Shown here one piece after another: positions 60,758-64,000 of a stretch of 64,000 bases of DNA (position 1 is its first letter; each line of letters opens with the position of its first letter). The notes under the pieces are model-generated. The model made no database searches. It saw only the letters and a program-made list of their open reading frames with translations, and was not told the origin of the DNA. Position numbers and translations under genes: made by a program. The stretch lies in assembly GCF_005938645.2 (NCBI RefSeq), contig NZ_CP042171.1:5704001-5768000 (forward strand). The letters run 5' to 3'. Source of the DNA: Pedobacter sp. KBS0701 (GTDB taxonomy: Bacteria > Bacteroidota > Bacteroidia > Sphingobacteriales > Sphingobacteriaceae).

Positions 60758-61876
60758 TTAATTTGATTCAAGTCCGTTTTTTAAAGCCTGTAAATAGCGA
60801 TGTCCATATTTTTGGTCGGGCTCCAAATGGCAACCTTCTGCCCATTCGTTCCATGCATTTACAAAAAGTAAGCGTTCTTCCCCACTAAAATGTTTATTGG
60901 TATACCTGGCTGTTTTTGTAACCCATTCTTGAAATTTTTCTGGACTTGAGTTAACAAAAATTGTTGCATCCTTAGCTCGTCGGGCAGAGTTATCCCAACT
61001 CGGAAAAACAGATCGGAAATATTTATAGGATTTTGGAGCTTTTTTAGTCATCTTATCCACTATCTCTTCATAGTCGAACACTTTATTGGCTAACAACCCA
61101 CTTGCTTTAATAGCAGCTTTATGCAGTAATTTTCTTAAGAAATGACTGACAGGCTCTTTCTTGCTGTATTTCTGTAATGGGATAGAAAAATCTGGCGCAA
61201 ACTCCATACTGGCATCAAAATCATGATATTTTGGGTCAAAATCATGCTTGAAATTCTCTACCCTGATTAGATAGAGATCTTCAAACCCTGCTTTTTTTGC
61301 TTCGTCCCGCCATATTTTTACCGCCTCATTGATATTTGGGTGAAGTTCTGATCTATACATGAGGTATATAGGCTTCCCATCTATTTTAATATACCTCTCA
61401 TCTTTAAAAAATGGCATTAGGTATTGAATATGGTCAAGATCATCTTTCAGATCATAGTTCTGTTTAATCAAAACATCGGACTCCATACCATCCCAGCGCC
61501 TGGTCCAGTTTTCATTTGCCCAGCATAAACAAAATGGGAAATCAGGTTTTTGGGATGTTAACATTTGCTCTAACGGTTTTTCCATCAAAAGTTTGCCATT
61601 AAACCAATAATGATAAAAACAGAAACCATAAACTCCGTATGTTTTGGCAAGAAAAGCTTGTTCAATCATGGTATCCAATAACCTAAGGTCGTAATAACCT
61701 AGATCTGTTGGCAGATGTGGCTGATAATGGCCTTTGAATTTTGGTTTTGACTTAGTAACATTTGTCCATTCAGTAAATCCCTTACCCCACCATTCATCAT
61801 TTTCTTTAAAGGGATGAAACTGTGGCAGGTAAAGCGCAATGGCCTTAAGTTTGTTTTCGCTGTTGGGATTTTGCAT
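60758..61876 (-). CDS. WbsX-like protein (GH99-like domain, glycan biosynthesis)
   Basis: A 372-residue protein of the WbsX family: AIALYLPQFHPFKENDEWWG, GFTEWTNVTKSKPKFKGHYQ, LCWANENWTRRWDG and FVNAWNEWAEGCHLEPD are signatures. The fold relates to endo-mannosidase GH99, but the genes occur in O-antigen and polysaccharide loci and are annotated as putative glycosyltransferases. No signal peptide. Same strand as the DUF5672, GT4 and ABC genes, forming the left end of that operon-like run. Confidence 0.9.
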   Translation of the reverse strand: MQNPNSENKLKAIALYLPQFHPFKENDEWWGKGFTEWTNVTKSKPKFKGHYQPHLPTDLGYYDLRLLDTMIEQAFLAKTYGVYGFCFYHYWFNGKLLMEKPLEQMLTSQKPDFPFCLCWANENWTRRWDGMESDVLIKQNYDLKDDLDHIQYLMPFFKDERYIKIDGKPIYLMYRSELHPNINEAVKIWRDEAKKAGFEDLYLIRVENFKHDFDPKYHDFDASMEFAPDFSIPLQKYSKKEPVSHFLRKLLHKAAIKASGLLANKVFDYEEIVDKMTKKAPKSYKYFRSVFPSWDNSARRAKDATIFVNSSPEKFQEWVTKTARYTNKHFSGEERLLFVNAWNEWAEGCHLEPDQKYGHRYLQALKNGLESN

Positions 61877-61927
61877 AAATGGTTAATGTTAGCGTAGCGT
61901 ATGTTTGATTTGTTGATTGTAAATAGA

Positions 61928-62722
61928 TCAAATCGAATATCCAAAGTCTTTAAATATCGGCCTCCAGACATCGAGGTTTTTGTTCCATGCATGGCACCCA
62001 AAGGGCAGTGTATGGTTAGTGAGCTCAAAAGCCCGATCTACAGGTACTTCAAACGCAAAGTATACTGCTTCCTTATAGGATGGTATCTTCAAGTTTTTTT
62101 TCTTTCTATTTACTTCTATGCTCCAAAAAACATCTTCATTAAAGTTGGCTGCCGGATTCAAGGAATATTCTTTTATTTTTTCCTGAAAGCGCTCGGTTAA
62201 AGTATGAAAGTTCTGTGTTCTGCGTAATGATAAACCTCCGTTTCCTACTTTATACTCCCGCTGGATGTCAGTCGGAGCATGAGTATTTTTTCCCTTAATA
62301 TCGAATTTTCGATGTATATAGCTCAAAACACTATTTTTTACTGCTTTGATCATATCGGGATATTTATGTCTGAGCCATGGGGCTCCAACATAATCTATAT
62401 TTTTTTCGCACCAAATGGTTAGATCATCTTTAAAAACAAAAGCATCTAATTGATAGATCAGGATGTATTCATAGTTTAAAAATGCTTCATAAAATTCTCC
62501 TGATAGCATCAATTTGTTATAACCTGCAATATCTTTAAAGTATGCATCATTAAAGCTGATGAATTTATTAAACGGATACTTGGTGTTTAAATTTAAAGCT
62601 GTAGGTTTTATACAAAAAATTGGATGGGACTTGGCAAGGACTTTGAAACACTGTTGTAGGGATATATCCTCTAAATAGGTTATTTCTTTATAAATAGGTA
62701 TAATAACGGCAACCTTTTTCAT
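61928..62722 (-). CDS. DUF5672 domain protein
   Basis: A 264-residue protein. KVAVIIPIYKEITYLEDISL at the N terminus resembles a GT-A fold; YVGAPWLRHKYPDM and YKVGNGGLSLRRTQNF are the DUF5672 hallmarks (GNGGLSLR). The family is found in polysaccharide clusters and is probably a glycosyltransferase, although activity is unproven. Thirteen bases separate it from the GT4 gene upstream on the same strand. Confidence 0.85.
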   Translation of the reverse strand: MKKVAVIIPIYKEITYLEDISLQQCFKVLAKSHPIFCIKPTALNLNTKYPFNKFISFNDAYFKDIAGYNKLMLSGEFYEAFLNYEYILIYQLDAFVFKDDLTIWCEKNIDYVGAPWLRHKYPDMIKAVKNSVLSYIHRKFDIKGKNTHAPTDIQREYKVGNGGLSLRRTQNFHTLTERFQEKIKEYSLNPAANFNEDVFWSIEVNRKKKNLKIPSYKEAVYFAFEVPVDRAFELTNHTLPFGCHAWNKNLDVWRPIFKDFGYSI

Positions 62723-62735
62723 AATATAATGAGAT

Positions 62736-63902
62736 TTAAACTATTTGAAAAACAGTGTCGAGATGTTCATAACATCGTTCCTTTTCGTAATTCATGTTAA
62801 AAGCATTCAACGCATTTTCTGCCTGTTTTTTATATTCCGCTTCGTCTGTTAGTAGTTTCATGATATTATGCCCAAATTCAATAGGGTCATCACTAACCAA
62901 ACAACCATTATCTGTTTTGTTTATCAGCCCATCAATCCCTCTGGTATTGCAAACTATCGGCAAGCCATAAGATAGTGCCTCTACTACCTTTATTTTGGTT
63001 CCTGTGCCCGTTAGCATAGGGCATAGGGCTACTTTGGCATTTTGATAATAGGTTGATAAATCTTCAGCAAAGTTTACTGAAACAATATTAGGAGCCTTTA
63101 TAGAAAGATGCTCGTTTATTTGTCCAATGATACATATCTGCACACTGGTTGGTAATAACGGGTATACATGGCTAAAAAACCAACTGGCAGCTTTTTGATT
63201 ATGTATATTATCGCTTGCCACATAAATCAGGTCAAATGATTTTTCTTTAACGGTATGAAAATTTTCTGGTTGATCAAGCATCATTGGTGCTAAAACAACT
63301 TTGGTTTTACAAAACTGACTAAAAACATACTGTTCTTCAACAGAAATGGCTAAAGCAATATCAAATAATGAAATTCTTCTGATTTCTTCTTTAAAAGATT
63401 GACCTATATCATTTTTTATTTGATATTGGGCCGTTGTAAAATCATGTGTATCAATTACTGTTATTGCTTTTCCTGTTAAAGGATTGTGCTCTACCAATGT
63501 AGCCCAGCTGGCATAGTTAATAAAGATATAATCGTAATCGTTGTTTTTTAAAATTTTTTTGAACGCCCTCTTAAACCTTAAGGTCACCAATTCAGGGAAT
63601 TGAAGCGGAAAAAACCAGGCTTTATTCTGATAGAAAAAATTTGGTAGTTTATAAAAAAGGAGATAATAGAGTATATTTTTCTTAGAAGGCTTTTTTTTAA
63701 TTACATAAGTATTATTAGCCAGGTCTGATTGCTCAAAAGCTTTAATATCTGTTTCGTTCCAACGTCCGGTAAAATACTCGCTAACAAAATCAATTTCAAA
63801 ATTCCTTGATTTAAAGTAACTTAGCATGCTTAAAGCCCTGGTTCTGTTGCCCGCATTTTTTTTTAGCGGATTATCAGGCATAAAAAATAGTACTTTCTTC
63901 AT
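62736..63902 (-). CDS. Glycosyltransferase family 4 (GT-B)
   Basis: A 388-residue GT-B enzyme. The N-terminal VLFFMPDNPLKKNAGNRTRA is followed, near the C terminus, by LCPMLTGTGTKIKVVEALSYGLPIVCNTRGIDGL, a donor-site motif of GT4 members. No membrane segments. It starts 8 bases downstream of the stop of the ABC transporter gene, so it is in that operon. Confidence 0.9.
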   Translation of the reverse strand: MKKVLFFMPDNPLKKNAGNRTRALSMLSYFKSRNFEIDFVSEYFTGRWNETDIKAFEQSDLANNTYVIKKKPSKKNILYYLLFYKLPNFFYQNKAWFFPLQFPELVTLRFKRAFKKILKNNDYDYIFINYASWATLVEHNPLTGKAITVIDTHDFTTAQYQIKNDIGQSFKEEIRRISLFDIALAISVEEQYVFSQFCKTKVVLAPMMLDQPENFHTVKEKSFDLIYVASDNIHNQKAASWFFSHVYPLLPTSVQICIIGQINEHLSIKAPNIVSVNFAEDLSTYYQNAKVALCPMLTGTGTKIKVVEALSYGLPIVCNTRGIDGLINKTDNGCLVSDDPIEFGHNIMKLLTDEAEYKKQAENALNAFNMNYEKERCYEHLDTVFQIV

Positions 63903-63910
63903 CTAAATGT

Positions 63911-64000
63911 TTAGTCGTTAAAGGCCTGCATGTCAATTAAACGCCTATATAAACCATTTTTATTCATTAACTCATTATGGCTTCCGGTTTCTACAATGCT
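63911..64000 (-). CDS. ABC transporter ATPase, C-terminal end only
   Basis: The last 29 codons of a gene running off the right edge read SIVETGSHNELMNKNGLYRR followed by LIDMQAFND. This is the standard ending of the ATPase domain after the H-loop in MsbA-like exporters (G-x-I-V-E-x-G-x-H-x-E-L). In a polysaccharide locus an exporter of lipid-linked glycan or lipid A-type flippase is likely, but the membrane part is not visible. Confidence 0.85.
   Translation of the reverse strand, partial: SIVETGSHNELMNKNGLYRRLIDMQAFND

Noticed and set aside
1-64000. tRNA and rRNA genes
   Set aside because: No cloverleaf with a GGTTCGANNCC arm and acceptor stem, and no rRNA sequence, was found by eye on either strand.

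Overview
The window is an AT-rich chromosomal segment of a Bacteroidota bacterium, most likely Sphingobacteriaceae and close to Pedobacter. The evidence is the gene content (DUF4270 and DUF4920 proteins, a short GT5 glycogen-synthase-like protein, a 29-residue COX24-type basic protein, RNase G beginning MVKELIIN), the near absence of Shine-Dalgarno sequences, and promoters of the TTTG/TAnnTTTG type. No tRNA, rRNA or CRISPR array was found.

Layout. 1-13 kb holds core and housekeeping genes: an M49 peptidase cut by the edge, an amidase, glnS, a B12-binding mutase domain next to a crotonase, a sigma-54 response regulator, a YtxH/holin-like envelope operon, aspS, a HigB toxin with a frameshifted HigA antitoxin, and a Crp/Fnr regulator. 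13-26 kb holds a TonB-plug protein without a barrel, beta-oxidation-type enzymes, purD, a SUKH protein, a TlpA-like thioredoxin, an AAA/DUF4143 ATPase behind 22-bp iterons, an arginase-fold protein lacking several metal ligands, and a SerB fused to a gutted SerA. 26.3-27.3 kb is a decayed REP-associated transposase (RAYT) locus with four REP hairpins and two identical 113-bp tandem units. 27.2-28.6 kb is a CLC-F fluoride antiporter with a fluoride riboswitch and a well-placed promoter.

28.7-50.6 kb is mainly core: kynA, ilvE, radA, rng, a HU/TPR/COX24 operon, mutY, ssb, DUF4270 with the GT5-like protein, panC-panD, an acyl-CoA dehydrogenase, and rimP-nusA-infB with a terminator-like hairpin in its leader. 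A second AAA/DUF4143 ATPase behind 32-bp iterons starts at 50.8 kb.

52.5-64 kb is the accessory part. A PDZ-less S41 protease-like lipoprotein is followed by two tandem MACPF (pore-forming) lipoproteins duplicated together with promoter and terminator. They are near-identical in layout for about 340 residues and then have different C-terminal repeat modules. Directly downstream is an acyltransferase-3 gene and a surface-glycan locus (GT2, two GT4s, WbsX-like, DUF5672, an ABC transporter end). This recalls the gut Bacteroides BSAP toxins, whose genes lie in LPS-glycan loci, and is my main candidate for an undescribed system.

A second theme is a set of low-complexity word-repeat intergenic elements, often just upstream of start codons (enoyl-CoA hydratase, SDR, purD, ilvE, panD), each with its own vocabulary and often with inverted arms.
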